Assembly: GCA_028868905.1 (NCBI GenBank)
Contig: JAGWTQ010000009.1
Location: 1 to 39,575, forward strand
Direction of reading: 5' to 3'
Source of the DNA: Betaproteobacteria bacterium
GTDB lineage: Bacteria > Pseudomonadota > Gammaproteobacteria > Burkholderiales > Ferrovaceae
Length of the DNA stretch: 39,575 bases
Shown here: positions 13,983-24,254 of the stretch, piece by piece
Numbering within the stretch: position 1 is the stretch's first letter
Layout of the letters: each line of letters starts with the position of its first letter
Translations under genes and position numbers: made by a program
The notes under the pieces: model-generated
Told to the model about the DNA's origin: nothing
The model's input: the letters and a program-made list of their open reading frames with translations, nothing else
The model's database searches: none

Positions 13983-14008
13983 CGGCGGCGATATTGCTAT
14001 CGCCGCCG
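13983..14008 (-). terminator. Candidate intrinsic terminator of rpsT: 11-bp perfect stem, 4-nt loop
   Basis: CGGCGGCGATA-TTGC-TATCGCCGCCG; on the minus strand the loop is GCAA (GNRA type), followed by ATTTCATTT. Lies 35 nt past the rpsT stop. Confidence 0.7.
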
Positions 14009-14043
14009 CCTGTACCTGCCTTGCCGCGCGATTTCGCAGCAGA

Positions 14044-14310
14044 CTAGACGGCCATGCCCTTGACGGCTGCAGACAAGCGGCTCTTGGTGCGAGCGGCCGC
14101 ATTCTTGTGAATGATTTTCTTGTCCGCGATGCGGTCGATGGTGCTGGTAGCCGAATTGAAAACGGCCTGGGCCGCAGTCTTGTCGCCCGCAGCCACAGCT
14201 TTGCGAACTTTCTTGATGGCGGTGCGCAGCGTGGAACGCTGCGACATGTTGTGCGCGCGCTGCGCTTCAGCTTGCCGGGCCCGTTTTTCGGCCTGAGCAG
14301 AGTTTGCCAT
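14044..14310 (-). CDS. rpsT: 30S ribosomal protein S20
   Basis: 88 aa; [39 protein letters not shown]. Confidence 0.97.
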   Translation of the reverse strand: MANSAQAEKRARQAEAQRAHNMSQRSTLRTAIKKVRKAVAAGDKTAAQAVFNSATSTIDRIADKKIIHKNAAARTKSRLSAAVKGMAV

Positions 14311-14382
14311 GGTAAGGCTCCTGTGCAGGAAGCAGCCCGTCCAGAGGCCGCTTCAAGTAAAAGTTTCAGTGGAAAACCGTGA

Positions 14383-14411
14383 ATTCTAAGAGGTTTTCTT
14401 GGAAAAATCAA
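14383..14411 (-). promoter_or_regulatory. Predicted sigma70-type promoter for rpsT
   Basis: Minus strand TTGATT-N17-TAGAAT, about 75 nt upstream of the rpsT ATG. Confidence 0.6.
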
Positions 14412-14438
14412 TCTGTGTTACCCTGAGCCAGCCTCATC

Positions 14439-15974
14439 ATGAACCTCCTCAAAGCACTGGCCCATACCAGCAGCATGACGCTGCTATCCAGGATCCTAGG
14501 TTTTATCCGGGACGCAGTCGTCGCCCATGTGTTTGGGGCAGGCGGCCTGACGGACGCTTTTTTCGTCGCCTTCCGCATTCCCAACCTGTTGCGTCGCCTG
14601 TTTGCAGAAGGCGCCTTTTCCCAGGCCTTCGTTCCCATTCTGGCCCATGCCAAAACGCGGGAAGGCGAGGCAACGGCCCATCGGCTGGTGAATCATGTAG
14701 CCAGCGCGTTGACGGTAGCCTTGATCTGCACCACGGCCCTGGGAGTGATTTTTGCACCGCAGGTGGCCTGGGTGTCCGCACCCGGGTTTCGTGCCGATCC
14801 GGGCAAACTGGCCCTGACCGCCCAGCTGCTGCGGATCACGTTCCCGTACATTTTTTTCATTTCGTTGGTGTCACTGGCTGCCGGCATCCTGAACACCTGG
14901 AACCGCTTCTGGGTGCCTGCTTTCACACCCGTACTGCTCAACCTGTCTTTCATCTTCTTCGCCCTGGTGGTAGCCCCCTGGTTTGACCAGCCGATCGTGG
15001 CGCTGGCCTGGGGCGCCTTTGCTGGCGGGTTGCTGCAACTGCTGTTCCAGTGGCCTTTTCTGCGAGCCATTCGCATGCAGCCCCGCTGGAGCTGGGCTCC
15101 GCGCGACCCCGGGTTGCGGCGCATGCTGAAACTGATGGGGCCTGCGGTCATCGGCGTGTCCGTGGGCCAGATCAGCCTGCTCATCAGCACGATCTTTGCG
15201 TCTTTCCTGCCTTCGGGCAGCGTGTCCTGGCTTTACTATGCGGACCGGCTGATGGAATTCCCGACCGGATTGCTCGGGGCCGCCCTCGGCACCATCCTGC
15301 TGCCCAGCCTGGTCAGTCATCACGCCGCAGGAGATGAAGGGCGTTATTCAGACCTTCTGGACTGGGGCCTGCGACTGACCCTGTTGCTCACCTTGCCTGC
15401 CGTAGCGGCATTAGCCATTGCGGGCATTCCGCTCGTTTCCACCCTGTTTTTCCGGGGCGCGTTCCAGCCGCATGACGTCCTGATGGTGCGCAATGCCCTG
15501 CTGGCCTACAGTGTCGGGCTTCTGGGCCTGATCGCCGTCAAGATCCTGGCACCGGGCTTTTATGCCCGCCAGGACGTCAAAACTCCCGTAAAAATCGCCA
15601 TCCTGGTGCTGGGAGCGACGCAGGTCATGAATCTGGTCTTCATGGGCCTGTTTCAGCATGCGGGGCTCGCATTGGCCACGGGGTTGGGTGCCTGCCTCAA
15701 CGCAGGACTGCTCTACCACGGCCTGCGCAAACGAAACCTGTACCACCCGCGGGCGGGCTGGCGCCTTTTCCTGCTGAAACTGGGGATCGCCGTGAGTGTC
15801 ATGGGTGCGCTGCTATACGGACTGCAGGGAGACAGCAGCCGATGGTTGAGCGGCAGCAGCCTGGATCACGTCCTGCAGCTCGCCCCACTGCTGGGCGCAA
15901 GCGTCGCTGCCTATTTTGGGACCCTCTACCTGCTGGGCTTCCGACCCCGGGATTTTTCACGCAGCGGCGCCTGA
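14439..15974 (+). CDS. murJ: Lipid II flippase MurJ
   Basis: 511 aa polytopic protein; RILGFIRDAVVAHVFGAGGLTDAFFVAFRIPNLLRRLFAEGAFSQAFVP. Confidence 0.96.
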   Translation: MNLLKALAHTSSMTLLSRILGFIRDAVVAHVFGAGGLTDAFFVAFRIPNLLRRLFAEGAFSQAFVPILAHAKTREGEATAHRLVNHVASALTVALICTTALGVIFAPQVAWVSAPGFRADPGKLALTAQLLRITFPYIFFISLVSLAAGILNTWNRFWVPAFTPVLLNLSFIFFALVVAPWFDQPIVALAWGAFAGGLLQLLFQWPFLRAIRMQPRWSWAPRDPGLRRMLKLMGPAVIGVSVGQISLLISTIFASFLPSGSVSWLYYADRLMEFPTGLLGAALGTILLPSLVSHHAAGDEGRYSDLLDWGLRLTLLLTLPAVAALAIAGIPLVSTLFFRGAFQPHDVLMVRNALLAYSVGLLGLIAVKILAPGFYARQDVKTPVKIAILVLGATQVMNLVFMGLFQHAGLALATGLGACLNAGLLYHGLRKRNLYHPRAGWRLFLLKLGIAVSVMGALLYGLQGDSSRWLSGSSLDHVLQLAPLLGASVAAYFGTLYLLGFRPRDFSRSGA

Positions 15975-15989
15975 ACCGGTCAGGCCGCT

Positions 15990-16922
15990 TCAGGTTTGAG
16001 GATCATTTTCCAGCACTTGCCGGACGACGGGTTTGGTCAGCCTGGGCGCAAACAGTTCGATGAAATCGTAAGTGTATTGCCGCAGGTAAGCGCCGCGGCG
16101 GATGCCAATGCGCGTCGTGCTGTTCTCGAACAGGTGGCTCACGTCCCGGGCACGCAAACCGCTGTCTCTTTCAGGGTCGTAGGCCATGGCGGCAATGATG
16201 CCCACTCCCATGCCCAGTTCCACATAAGTCTTGATGACGTCGGAATCCAGCGCAGTCAGCACCACGTTCGGCGTCAGCCCTTCACGCTCGAAAGACTGGT
16301 TGATTTTGGAACGACCAGTAAACGCGTAGTCGTATGTGATCAGCGGATACGAGGCAAGCTCCTTCAGCGTCAATCCGTCGCGTTCCAGCAGGGGGTGCCC
16401 CGGTGGCACCACGATGCTGCGGTTCCATTGGTAGCAGGGAAGCACCCGCAAGTCGGCAAACTGGTCCAGCCCTTCGGTGGCAATGGCGAGGTCGGCACGC
16501 CCGGACACCACCTCTTCAGCCACATTCACGGGATTGCCCTGATGCAGGGTCAACCGGACTTGAGGATAGCGCTCGGAAAACCGGGCAATGACGTGAGGCA
16601 GAACATAGCGGGCCTGGGTATGCGTGGTGGCGATCGTCAGGGTGCCCGTATGCTGGCTGCTGAACTCCCGACCGGCTTCCCTCAGGTTTTTGGCTTCCAG
16701 CAGAACGCGCTCGGCAATGGAGAGGATCTGCTTCCCGGGCTCCGTGATGCTGACCACGCGCTTGCCATTGCGAACGAAAATGTCCACGCCCAACTCGTCT
16801 TCCAGCAACCGGATCTGCTTGCTGACTCCAGGCTGAGACGTGTGCAGGTTTTCGGCCGCCTGAGACACGTTCAATCCTGCTTGCGCCACTTCCACCAGAT
16901 ATCTCAGCTGTTGCAGCTTCAT
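15990..16922 (-). CDS. cysB: LysR-family regulator CysB
   Basis: 310 aa; MKLQQLRYLVEVAQAGLNVSQAAENLHTSQPGVSKQIRLLEDELG; ATTHTQARYVLP; CysB-like effector domain. Confidence 0.92.
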   Translation of the reverse strand: MKLQQLRYLVEVAQAGLNVSQAAENLHTSQPGVSKQIRLLEDELGVDIFVRNGKRVVSITEPGKQILSIAERVLLEAKNLREAGREFSSQHTGTLTIATTHTQARYVLPHVIARFSERYPQVRLTLHQGNPVNVAEEVVSGRADLAIATEGLDQFADLRVLPCYQWNRSIVVPPGHPLLERDGLTLKELASYPLITYDYAFTGRSKINQSFEREGLTPNVVLTALDSDVIKTYVELGMGVGIIAAMAYDPERDSGLRARDVSHLFENSTTRIGIRRGAYLRQYTYDFIELFAPRLTKPVVRQVLENDPQT

Positions 16923-17045
16923 TGCATGCCCTCCATTTAGAACTTCGGGTTACATAAAGCTAACACAATATTACTTAATTTATCTATAGCCCTCTGGGTA
17001 AGATACGTCTTTTGCCGCTGGCCCGAGTGCCCGCTGGAGGTTTGA

Positions 17046-17813
17046 ATGGAATGGTCCTATGCGGTTTCCGGGCTGCTCGGCGGTTTCCTGGTCGGCCTGA
17101 CGGGCGTGGGCGGCGGCTCGCTGATGACGCCATTGCTGGTCATGGCCTTTGGAATCCCGCCGTCCACCGCGGTGGGCACCGATCTGCTGTATGCGGCCGC
17201 GACCAAGGCCAGCGGAGTCTGGGTGCATCATCGCAAGCGCAACGTGGACTGGCGGGCAACGGGGCTGCTGCTGCTGGGCAGCGCACCGGTGACCTTGCTC
17301 ACGCTGTTGGCCCTGAGAAGCTTCAAACCCACCCCCGGCTTTGAAAACGTGATCCGCCACGGCCTGGCCGTAGCCCTGGCCCTGACGGCTGCAGCCCTGT
17401 TGTGCGGGCTCTTCAAGCAACGCTGCACCCTCATTTCAACGGAAGCCTCAGCCTCTCCCTCCCCCATCCTGCTTACCCTGCTTCTGGGCGGTCTGATCGG
17501 CCTGCTCGTCACCGTCTCCTCGGTGGGCGCCGGAGCGCTGGGAACGGCCGTGCTGGTGGCCCTGTATCCCAAAATGCCCATGTCCCGCATCGTCGGCACG
17601 GACATTGCGCATGCCGTCCCACTCACGTTGATCGCCGGCCTGGGTCATTTCACCCTGGGGCACGTCAATGCGGGCTTGCTGGGCAACCTCCTCATAGGCT
17701 CCATCCCAGGCATCTGGCTCGGATCGCACCTCAACGCGCATATCCCGGAGCGGGTATCGCGCCTGCTGCTGTCCACGCTGCTGCTGCTGATTGCCGCCAA
17801 AATGTGGTTTTGA
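17046..17813 (+). CDS. TauE/SafE family membrane permease (putative sulfite exporter)
   Basis: 255 aa; GGFLVGLTGVGGGSLMTPLL and second-half repeat VTVSSVGAGALGTAVL; multiple hydrophobic segments. Confidence 0.9.
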   Translation: MEWSYAVSGLLGGFLVGLTGVGGGSLMTPLLVMAFGIPPSTAVGTDLLYAAATKASGVWVHHRKRNVDWRATGLLLLGSAPVTLLTLLALRSFKPTPGFENVIRHGLAVALALTAAALLCGLFKQRCTLISTEASASPSPILLTLLLGGLIGLLVTVSSVGAGALGTAVLVALYPKMPMSRIVGTDIAHAVPLTLIAGLGHFTLGHVNAGLLGNLLIGSIPGIWLGSHLNAHIPERVSRLLLSTLLLLIAAKMWF

Positions 17814-17893
17814 AGGCATAACGCCCGGCTCCGGGCGGCACTGGCAGAGATGAATTGATTGGCGATAAAATCAGCCCTTTGCCTGCCAGCGTC

Positions 17894-18829
17894 ATGCGCA
17901 TCCACTTGGGAATCCCGGCCTCCTGCGATCGCCCCATGGCCCTGACCATCGGAAACTTCGACGGGGTCCATGTGGGCCATCAGGCCATGCTGCACGCCCT
18001 GAAGCTGGCGGCCGAACCGCTGGGACTGCCCACAGGCGTCGTGACGTTTGAGCCTCATCCGCGGGAATTTTTTTCGCCGGGCGATGCCCCACCGCGCCTC
18101 ACGACCCTGAGGGAGAAGCTGGAACTGCTCGATGCGGCCGGCCTGGAACATGCGTTTGTGCTGCGTTTCAAGCGGGCGCTGGCTTCACTGCCTGCCGAAA
18201 CGTTCATCAGCGAGTGGCTGGTACGCCGGCTGCGCACACGCTGGTTGCTGGTGGGAGACGATTTTCGCTTTGGCGCCCGGCGCACCGGCGATTTTGACAT
18301 GCTGCGCAACGCCGGTAGCCGCTACGGGTTTGAATGTTTTGCGCTGTCCAGCATCATGGCCGCAGGACGGCGGGTGTCCAGCAGCGCGGTGCGGGAAACG
18401 CTGGCCTCCGGACAGCTGGATTTGGCCAGGCAGTTGCTGGGCCGGCCGTTTTTCATGAGTGGCCGGGTCATGCCGGGCAATCGGCTGGGGCGGACATTGG
18501 GCTACCCCACCGCCAACATCCGGGTGGGCAAGCGCACGCCGCCACTGGCCGGGATATTCGCCGTTTCCGTGGCGGGTCTGGGCGAAACGCCACTGCCCGG
18601 GGTGGCAAGCCTGGGCACCCGGCCAACAATCAGCAGCGACGGAGAGTGCCTGCTGGAAGTGCATCTCTTCGAATTCGACCGGAATATTTACGGCCACAGG
18701 ATTCATGTGAACTTTCTGCACAAGTTGCGGGACGAAGCGCGCTTTGAAAGCCTGGAAGACCTGACCCGGCAGATGGCTTGCGACGCGCAGGCCGCCCGGG
18801 ATTATTTTGCGCAACAGGCGACCTTTTGA
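17894..18829 (+). CDS. ribF: Bifunctional riboflavin kinase/FAD synthetase
   Basis: Within ORF 17855..18829, likely ATG at 17894; [47 protein letters not shown]. Confidence 0.95.
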   Translation: MRIHLGIPASCDRPMALTIGNFDGVHVGHQAMLHALKLAAEPLGLPTGVVTFEPHPREFFSPGDAPPRLTTLREKLELLDAAGLEHAFVLRFKRALASLPAETFISEWLVRRLRTRWLLVGDDFRFGARRTGDFDMLRNAGSRYGFECFALSSIMAAGRRVSSSAVRETLASGQLDLARQLLGRPFFMSGRVMPGNRLGRTLGYPTANIRVGKRTPPLAGIFAVSVAGLGETPLPGVASLGTRPTISSDGECLLEVHLFEFDRNIYGHRIHVNFLHKLRDEARFESLEDLTRQMACDAQAARDYFAQQATF

Positions 18830-18830
18830 A

Positions 18831-21677
18831 ATGACCGACTCCAAAAAAACGCTCAATCTGCCTGAAACTCCGTTTCCCATGCGGGCCGACCTTGCCAAAC
18901 GGGAACCGCTTTGGCTTGCGGCATGGCAAAAGCAGCAGCGTTACCAGAAGCTGCGCGCCCATTGCGCCGGCCGCCCCCGGTTCATCCTGCACGACGGCCC
19001 TCCCTACGCCAATGGCGATATCCATATCGGCCATGCCGTGAACAAGATCCTCAAGGACATCATCATCAAAAGCAAAACCCTCTCCGGGTTTGATGCGCCT
19101 TATGTACCGGGATGGGATTGCCATGGCCTGCCGATCGAGCACCAGGTGGAAAAGGCCCACGGCAAAAAGCTCGATCCCGCACATTTTCGCTCGCTTTGCC
19201 GCACCTATGCCGAAGCCCAGGTGGCACGGCAGAAGGCCGACTTCATCCGCCTGGGCGTGATGGCGGACTGGGACCATCCCTATCTCACCATGGATTTCCG
19301 GACGGAAGCCGACATCGTGCGCGCCCTGGCCGCCATCTGGAAAAAAGGCTATCTGGTGCAGGGCCAAAAACCGGTCAACTGGTGCCTCGATTGCGGATCG
19401 GCGCTGGCCGAGGCCGAAGTGGAATACGAGGACCGGCAGTCCACGGCCATCGATGTCGCGTTCCCCGTGACCGATCGCCCCATGCTCGAGCAGCTTTTCG
19501 GTGTTGCCCTGGGAGTCAGACCCGCCTTTGCGGTGATCTGGACCACCACGCCCTGGACCCTGCCCGCCAACCGGGCGGTGAGCGTCCACCCCGATCTCGG
19601 CTACGTTCTGGCGGAAACCGAAAAAGGCTGGCTGCTGCTGCTCGCTGATCTGGCCGATGCCTGCCTCGCCCGCTATGGCCTTTCCGCCTTGTCCAAGGCG
19701 GGTCCCGTGCAAGGTTCCCGGCTTGAACACCTGGCGCTGCGCCACCCCCTGCTCGACCGCGCAAGCCCCGTCATTTGCGGTGAGCACGTCACGGTCGAAA
19801 CCGGCACGGGGCTGGTGCATACGGCGCCCGCCCACGGCGTCGAAGATTACATCGTCGGTCAGCGCTACCGTCTGCCGGTGGACAATCCAGTAGACGATGC
19901 CGGCAAGTTTCTGCCCGCAGTACCGCTGGTCGGAGGCCTTGGCGTCTGGGCGGCCAACCCGGTTCTCGTTGAGGCTCTGAAGTCCGCGGGAATGCTGCTG
20001 GCAGCAGCGCCGCTCACACACAGTTACCCCCATTGCTGGCGCCACAAGTCGCCCATCATTTTCCGGGCCACGCCCCAATGGTTTATTGTCATGGACACGG
20101 CGCCGGCCCAGGCGGCTTCGCTGCGGGATCAGGCCCGCCAGGCCGTTGCGGACACCCACTTCTTCCCATCCTGGGGTCATGCACGCCTGTCGGCCATGAT
20201 AGAGAACCGCCCGGACTGGTGCGTGTCTCGCCAGCGATCCTGGGGGGTGCCGATCCCGTTTTTCGTCCATCGCACCACGGGCGAATTGCATCCGGAGACA
20301 GGAGACCTGTCCGAACGGATCGCCCGGAAAATCGAACAGCAAGGCATCGAAGCCTGGTTCCAGCTCGACCCTGCCGAACTGCTCGGAGAAGAAGCCGCGA
20401 ATTACCGCAAGCTCACCGACACGCTCGATGTCTGGTTTGATTCAGGAACGACCCATGCATCCGTGCTGCGCCGCCGTCCGGAACTCGGGCACCCGGCCGA
20501 CCTCTACCTGGAAGGCTCTGACCAGCACCGCGGATGGTTCCAGTCCTCGCTGCTGACCGGCTGTGCACTGAACGACCGCGCCCCCTATCGCTCCCTGCTG
20601 ACCCATGGCTTCGTGGTGGACGGTCAGGGCCGGAAAATGAGCAAATCCCTGGGGAACGTCATCCTGCCGCAGAAAGTGATGGACACCCTGGGCGCCGACA
20701 ACTTGAGACTGTGGGTCGCCAGCACCGATTACTCAGGCGAGCTTAACCTCTCGGATGAAATCCTCAAGCGCGTGGTGGAAGCCTACCGACGCATTCGCAA
20801 TACGCTGCGTTTCCTTCTGGCCAACCTGGCCGATTTCGATGCTGCGCGCGACGCCCTCCCGCTCGACCAATGGCTGGACATCGATCGGTATGCGTTGCAC
20901 CTGACCCATTCGCTGCAGGAACAGGTGGCCGCCCATTACGAACAATACGAATTTCATCTGGTGGCCCAGAAGCTGCAGACGTTCTGCTCGGAAGACCTGG
21001 GCGGCTTCTACCTCGACATCCTCAAGGACCGCCTGTACACCACGGCAGCCGCATCACAGGCCCGCCGTGCTGCGCAAAGTGCCCTCTGGCACATCACCCA
21101 GAGCCTGGTCCGGCTGATGGCACCGATTCTCACCTTCACCAGCGAAGAAGTTTGGGCCACGCTCCACGGAACCACGCCCGACCAATCGGAGTCCATATTC
21201 CTGCAAACCTGGCATGGACTGCCCGCATGGGCTGATGAAGCCACGGTCGCCAGCAACTGGTCCAGCCTGCGCGCGTTGCGGGGCCATGTCCAGAAACAGC
21301 TGGAAACCCTGCGGGCTGCCGGCATTCTGGGTTCGTCGCTGGCCGGCGAAGTCCGGCTGTACGCTTCCGGCAAGGCACTCGAGTGGCTGTCCCGATTCGG
21401 AGACGATTTGCGTTTTGTATTCATCACGTCAAAAGCCGAAGTCTGCGATAACGACCAGGTTCCGTTGCCGGCCGATGCGGTGGAAGCCTCGCTGGAACTC
21501 CCTGGCCAGGCGGACCCCGTTGCGGTTGGTGTGGAAGTGGTGGCCAGCCCCCATTCCAAATGCGACCGCTGCTGGCATTACCGCCAAGATGTGGGCCGCA
21601 ATGGCGCGTTCCCCGGACTCTGCGGCCGTTGCATCGCCAATCTGTCCGGTGAAGGCGAACCGCGTCGCCATGCGTAG
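18831..21677 (+). CDS. ileS: Isoleucyl-tRNA synthetase
   Basis: ATG at 18831 within ORF 18807..21677; [45 protein letters not shown]-terminal Cys zinc motif CDRCWHYR...CGRC. Confidence 0.97.
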   Translation: MTDSKKTLNLPETPFPMRADLAKREPLWLAAWQKQQRYQKLRAHCAGRPRFILHDGPPYANGDIHIGHAVNKILKDIIIKSKTLSGFDAPYVPGWDCHGLPIEHQVEKAHGKKLDPAHFRSLCRTYAEAQVARQKADFIRLGVMADWDHPYLTMDFRTEADIVRALAAIWKKGYLVQGQKPVNWCLDCGSALAEAEVEYEDRQSTAIDVAFPVTDRPMLEQLFGVALGVRPAFAVIWTTTPWTLPANRAVSVHPDLGYVLAETEKGWLLLLADLADACLARYGLSALSKAGPVQGSRLEHLALRHPLLDRASPVICGEHVTVETGTGLVHTAPAHGVEDYIVGQRYRLPVDNPVDDAGKFLPAVPLVGGLGVWAANPVLVEALKSAGMLLAAAPLTHSYPHCWRHKSPIIFRATPQWFIVMDTAPAQAASLRDQARQAVADTHFFPSWGHARLSAMIENRPDWCVSRQRSWGVPIPFFVHRTTGELHPETGDLSERIARKIEQQGIEAWFQLDPAELLGEEAANYRKLTDTLDVWFDSGTTHASVLRRRPELGHPADLYLEGSDQHRGWFQSSLLTGCALNDRAPYRSLLTHGFVVDGQGRKMSKSLGNVILPQKVMDTLGADNLRLWVASTDYSGELNLSDEILKRVVEAYRRIRNTLRFLLANLADFDAARDALPLDQWLDIDRYALHLTHSLQEQVAAHYEQYEFHLVAQKLQTFCSEDLGGFYLDILKDRLYTTAAASQARRAAQSALWHITQSLVRLMAPILTFTSEEVWATLHGTTPDQSESIFLQTWHGLPAWADEATVASNWSSLRALRGHVQKQLETLRAAGILGSSLAGEVRLYASGKALEWLSRFGDDLRFVFITSKAEVCDNDQVPLPADAVEASLELPGQADPVAVGVEVVASPHSKCDRCWHYRQDVGRNGAFPGLCGRCIANLSGEGEPRRHA

Positions 21678-22134
21678 CCTTCTGCGCTGGAGCCTGCTGG
21701 CTGCCGTCGTGGCCCTGCTCGACCAGTTGAGCAAAGCGGCAGTCATTTCCTGGATGGGTGACCGGCACCTGGTTCGGATCAATGACTTTTTCGATCTGGT
21801 GCTGGCGCACAACCAGGGCGCCGCTTTCAGTTTTCTTGCTGACGCCGGCGGTTGGCAGCGAAGCTTTTTCAGCGTCATCGCCTTGGCAGCCATCGTCTTC
21901 ATCGGTATTCTGATTTTTCGGCACCCCTCCCAGCCGCGGTTCTGTTTCGGCCTGACCCTGATCATGGGCGGTGCGCTGGGCAACCTGATCGACCGTATGC
22001 GGTGGGGCACTGTCACCGACTTCATCCAGTGGCATGTGGCCCAGCATTACTGGCCCGCCTTCAACCTGGCGGATTCGGCCATCACCCTGGGCGTGGTTGT
22101 GCTGTTGTGGGATGGCCTGAAGGCACGCAAATGA
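21670..22134 (+). CDS. lspA: Lipoprotein signal peptidase II
   Basis: Within ORF 21214..22134; ATG at 21670 overlapping the ileS end; [48 protein letters not shown]. Confidence 0.95.
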   Translation: MRSLLRWSLLAAVVALLDQLSKAAVISWMGDRHLVRINDFFDLVLAHNQGAAFSFLADAGGWQRSFFSVIALAAIVFIGILIFRHPSQPRFCFGLTLIMGGALGNLIDRMRWGTVTDFIQWHVAQHYWPAFNLADSAITLGVVVLLWDGLKARK

Positions 22135-22790
22135 CCGATTGGAACAAGTTCATCCAGGCAAAGATCGCCGTTGCCCAGCGGGAGATGAAACCCGGCAGGC
22201 CACACCCTAATGAACGCATTCCGTCGGGACAAACCGAGGTGCGCAATTTCCCCATTCTCGATCTCGGCATCCGTCCGCTTATCCCTCTGGAGCATTGGCG
22301 CTTGCGGGTGTTCGGCCAGGTGGAAAAGGAGATCGACCTGAACTGGCCTGACTTCCTGGCTTTGCCGCAGACCGTTTCCGTTTCCGATTTCCACTGCGTG
22401 ACGCGCTGGTCCCAACTGGACATGGAATGGCACGGCGTGCTGGCGCGGGACCTTCTGCTTCTGGCCAACCCCCGGCCTACGGCGCGCTTTGTCACGCTTC
22501 ACGGCTACGACGATTACAGCACCAACCTGCCGCTCGAAGCGCTGCTCGACGACGACGTCATCATTGCCCATCGCTGGGCCGGACAGCCCATCCCGCGCGA
22601 TCACGGCGGGCCCGTGCGCATCATCGTGCCCAAGCGTTATGCCTGGAAAGGAGCCAAATGGCTGAAATCCATCGAACTCCATGAAAGGGATCGCCCGGGC
22701 TTCTGGGAAGTGCGCGGCTACCATAACGACGGGGATCCCTGGAAGGAACAACGATTTGGCTGGCCCGGGCAAACCGGAGAGGAGGACTGA
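22131..22790 (+). CDS. Sulfite oxidase-like molybdopterin-dependent oxidoreductase, no obvious Tat signal
   Basis: In frame with ORF 21852..22790; ATG at 22131 overlapping the lspA stop; [63 protein letters not shown]. Confidence 0.9.
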   Translation: MTDWNKFIQAKIAVAQREMKPGRPHPNERIPSGQTEVRNFPILDLGIRPLIPLEHWRLRVFGQVEKEIDLNWPDFLALPQTVSVSDFHCVTRWSQLDMEWHGVLARDLLLLANPRPTARFVTLHGYDDYSTNLPLEALLDDDVIIAHRWAGQPIPRDHGGPVRIIVPKRYAWKGAKWLKSIELHERDRPGFWEVRGYHNDGDPWKEQRFGWPGQTGEED

Positions 22791-23725
22791 TGGCCTCGCA
22801 AAAGATTCGTGTGTTGCTGGCAAACCCGCGCGGTTTCTGCGCGGGCGTGGACCGTGCCATCGAAATCGTGGAACGCGCCCTTGAACGTTTCGGCCCTCCC
22901 ATCTACGTTCGTCACGAAGTGGTTCACAACCGTTTTGTGGTGGACAACCTCAAGGCCAAAGGTGCGGTCTTCATCGAGGAACTCGGCGAAGCGCCCATGG
23001 GCGCCACCGTCATTTTCAGCGCCCACGGCGTTTCACTCGCCGTACGCGCCGAAGCCGAATCTCGCGGACTGAGGGTATTCGACGCCACCTGTCCGCTCGT
23101 CACCAAGGTCCATACCGAAGTTTCGCGGCTGCACGCGGCAGGCCGCGAAATCATCATGATCGGGCATCGCGGACATCCGGAGGTGGAAGGAACGCTGGGT
23201 CAGGCACCGGACCGCATCTACCTCGTGGAAACACCCGATGATGTGGCGCAGCTTGCCGTACAGAATCCGGAGGCCCTTTCCTACGTCACGCAGACCACGC
23301 TCTCCGTGGATGATGCCCAGCGCGTCATACAGGCCCTGCGCGCGCGATTTCCGGCCATTCAGGGACCGCGCAAGGACGACATCTGCTACGCCACGCAAAA
23401 TCGCCAGGACGCCGTCAAGGCCCTCACGGCGCTTGCGGATCTGGTCATCGTGGTGGGCTCTCCCACCAGCTCCAATTCCAACCGCCTGCGCGAAGTGGCG
23501 ACCCATCGCGGGATCGAAGCATACATGGTGGACCGCGCGTCCGACGTTCGCCCGGAATGGCTGGCCGGAAAAACCCGGATCGGCGTCACGGCCGGCGCCT
23601 CGGCCCCCGAAGTGCTGGTTTCGGAAGTGATCGGGCGTCTCAGGGAACTGGGCGCCGGTGCGGTGGAGGAATTGTCCGGCACCCCCGAAAACGTGGTCTT
23701 CCCTTTGCCCAAGGCCCTGGGATAA
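22790..23725 (+). CDS. ispH: 4-hydroxy-3-methylbut-2-enyl diphosphate reductase
   Basis: 311 aa; [56 protein letters not shown]. Confidence 0.97.
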   Translation: MASQKIRVLLANPRGFCAGVDRAIEIVERALERFGPPIYVRHEVVHNRFVVDNLKAKGAVFIEELGEAPMGATVIFSAHGVSLAVRAEAESRGLRVFDATCPLVTKVHTEVSRLHAAGREIIMIGHRGHPEVEGTLGQAPDRIYLVETPDDVAQLAVQNPEALSYVTQTTLSVDDAQRVIQALRARFPAIQGPRKDDICYATQNRQDAVKALTALADLVIVVGSPTSSNSNRLREVATHRGIEAYMVDRASDVRPEWLAGKTRIGVTAGASAPEVLVSEVIGRLRELGAGAVEELSGTPENVVFPLPKALG

Positions 23726-23755
23726 TTGATATCGGCCGCCGATCCGGGCTATATT
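23726..23755 (+). promoter_or_regulatory. Predicted promoter of the Fur-family gene with an inverted repeat in the spacer
   Basis: TTGATA-N18-TATATT; spacer edge contains ATCGGC-C-GCCGAT (23731..23743). Confidence 0.45.
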
Positions 23756-23800
23756 GAACGCCATGCGCTGAAATCAAACAGGGATTCGAGCCTCATCACC

Positions 23801-24223
23801 ATGGACACCATGATTTCCGACCGCCCCTTCCTGGCCGAAATGCTGCGTCGGCATGACATCATTCCCACGCACCAGCGGCTCATCATTGCGCAGGTGCTGC
23901 TGGCGCGCCATCAACATGTTTCGGCAGACCAACTGCTGGCCCTCGTCAATGAGCAGCACGCGGAAGTTTCCAAAGCCACCATATACAACACATTGAATTT
24001 GTTTGAAGAAAAAGGCCTTATCCGGGGCGTCATCGTGGACCCGGTGCGGGTGTTTTATGACACCAACACGCTCCCTCACCATCATTTTTTCGATGAGGAA
24101 ACCGGAACCCTGACGGACATCGAATCCGACAGTCTGTCCATCGGCGGACTGCCGTCGCTTCCCGCGGGCATGGTCCAGGAACGGGTGGATATCGTCGTGC
24201 GCATCCGCCGCCAATACCAATAG
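23801..24223 (+). CDS. Fur-family transcriptional regulator (Irr/PerR-like)
   Basis: ATG at 23801 in ORF 23726..24223; THQRLIIAQVLLARHQHVSADQLL, SKATIYNTLNLFEEKGLIRGV, HHHFFDEETG; no cysteine residues. Confidence 0.9.
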   Translation: MDTMISDRPFLAEMLRRHDIIPTHQRLIIAQVLLARHQHVSADQLLALVNEQHAEVSKATIYNTLNLFEEKGLIRGVIVDPVRVFYDTNTLPHHHFFDEETGTLTDIESDSLSIGGLPSLPAGMVQERVDIVVRIRRQYQ

Positions 24224-24254
24224 TTTTCCGGAAATCGTCCTTCACCCTACCCCA

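Noticed and set aside
13039-14382. 447-aa plus-strand ORF across argD and rpsT
   Set aside because: Antisense to two well-supported genes; low-complexity His/Gly/Arg-rich translation typical of shadow frames.
17822-17837. CGCCCG-GCTC-CGGGCG hairpin after the TauE/SafE gene
   Set aside because: Only 6 bp stem and no following T tract; too weak to call a terminator.
18630-20342. 570-aa minus-strand ORF opposite ribF/ileS
   Set aside because: Shadow of highly conserved ileS coding sequence; no recognisable protein.
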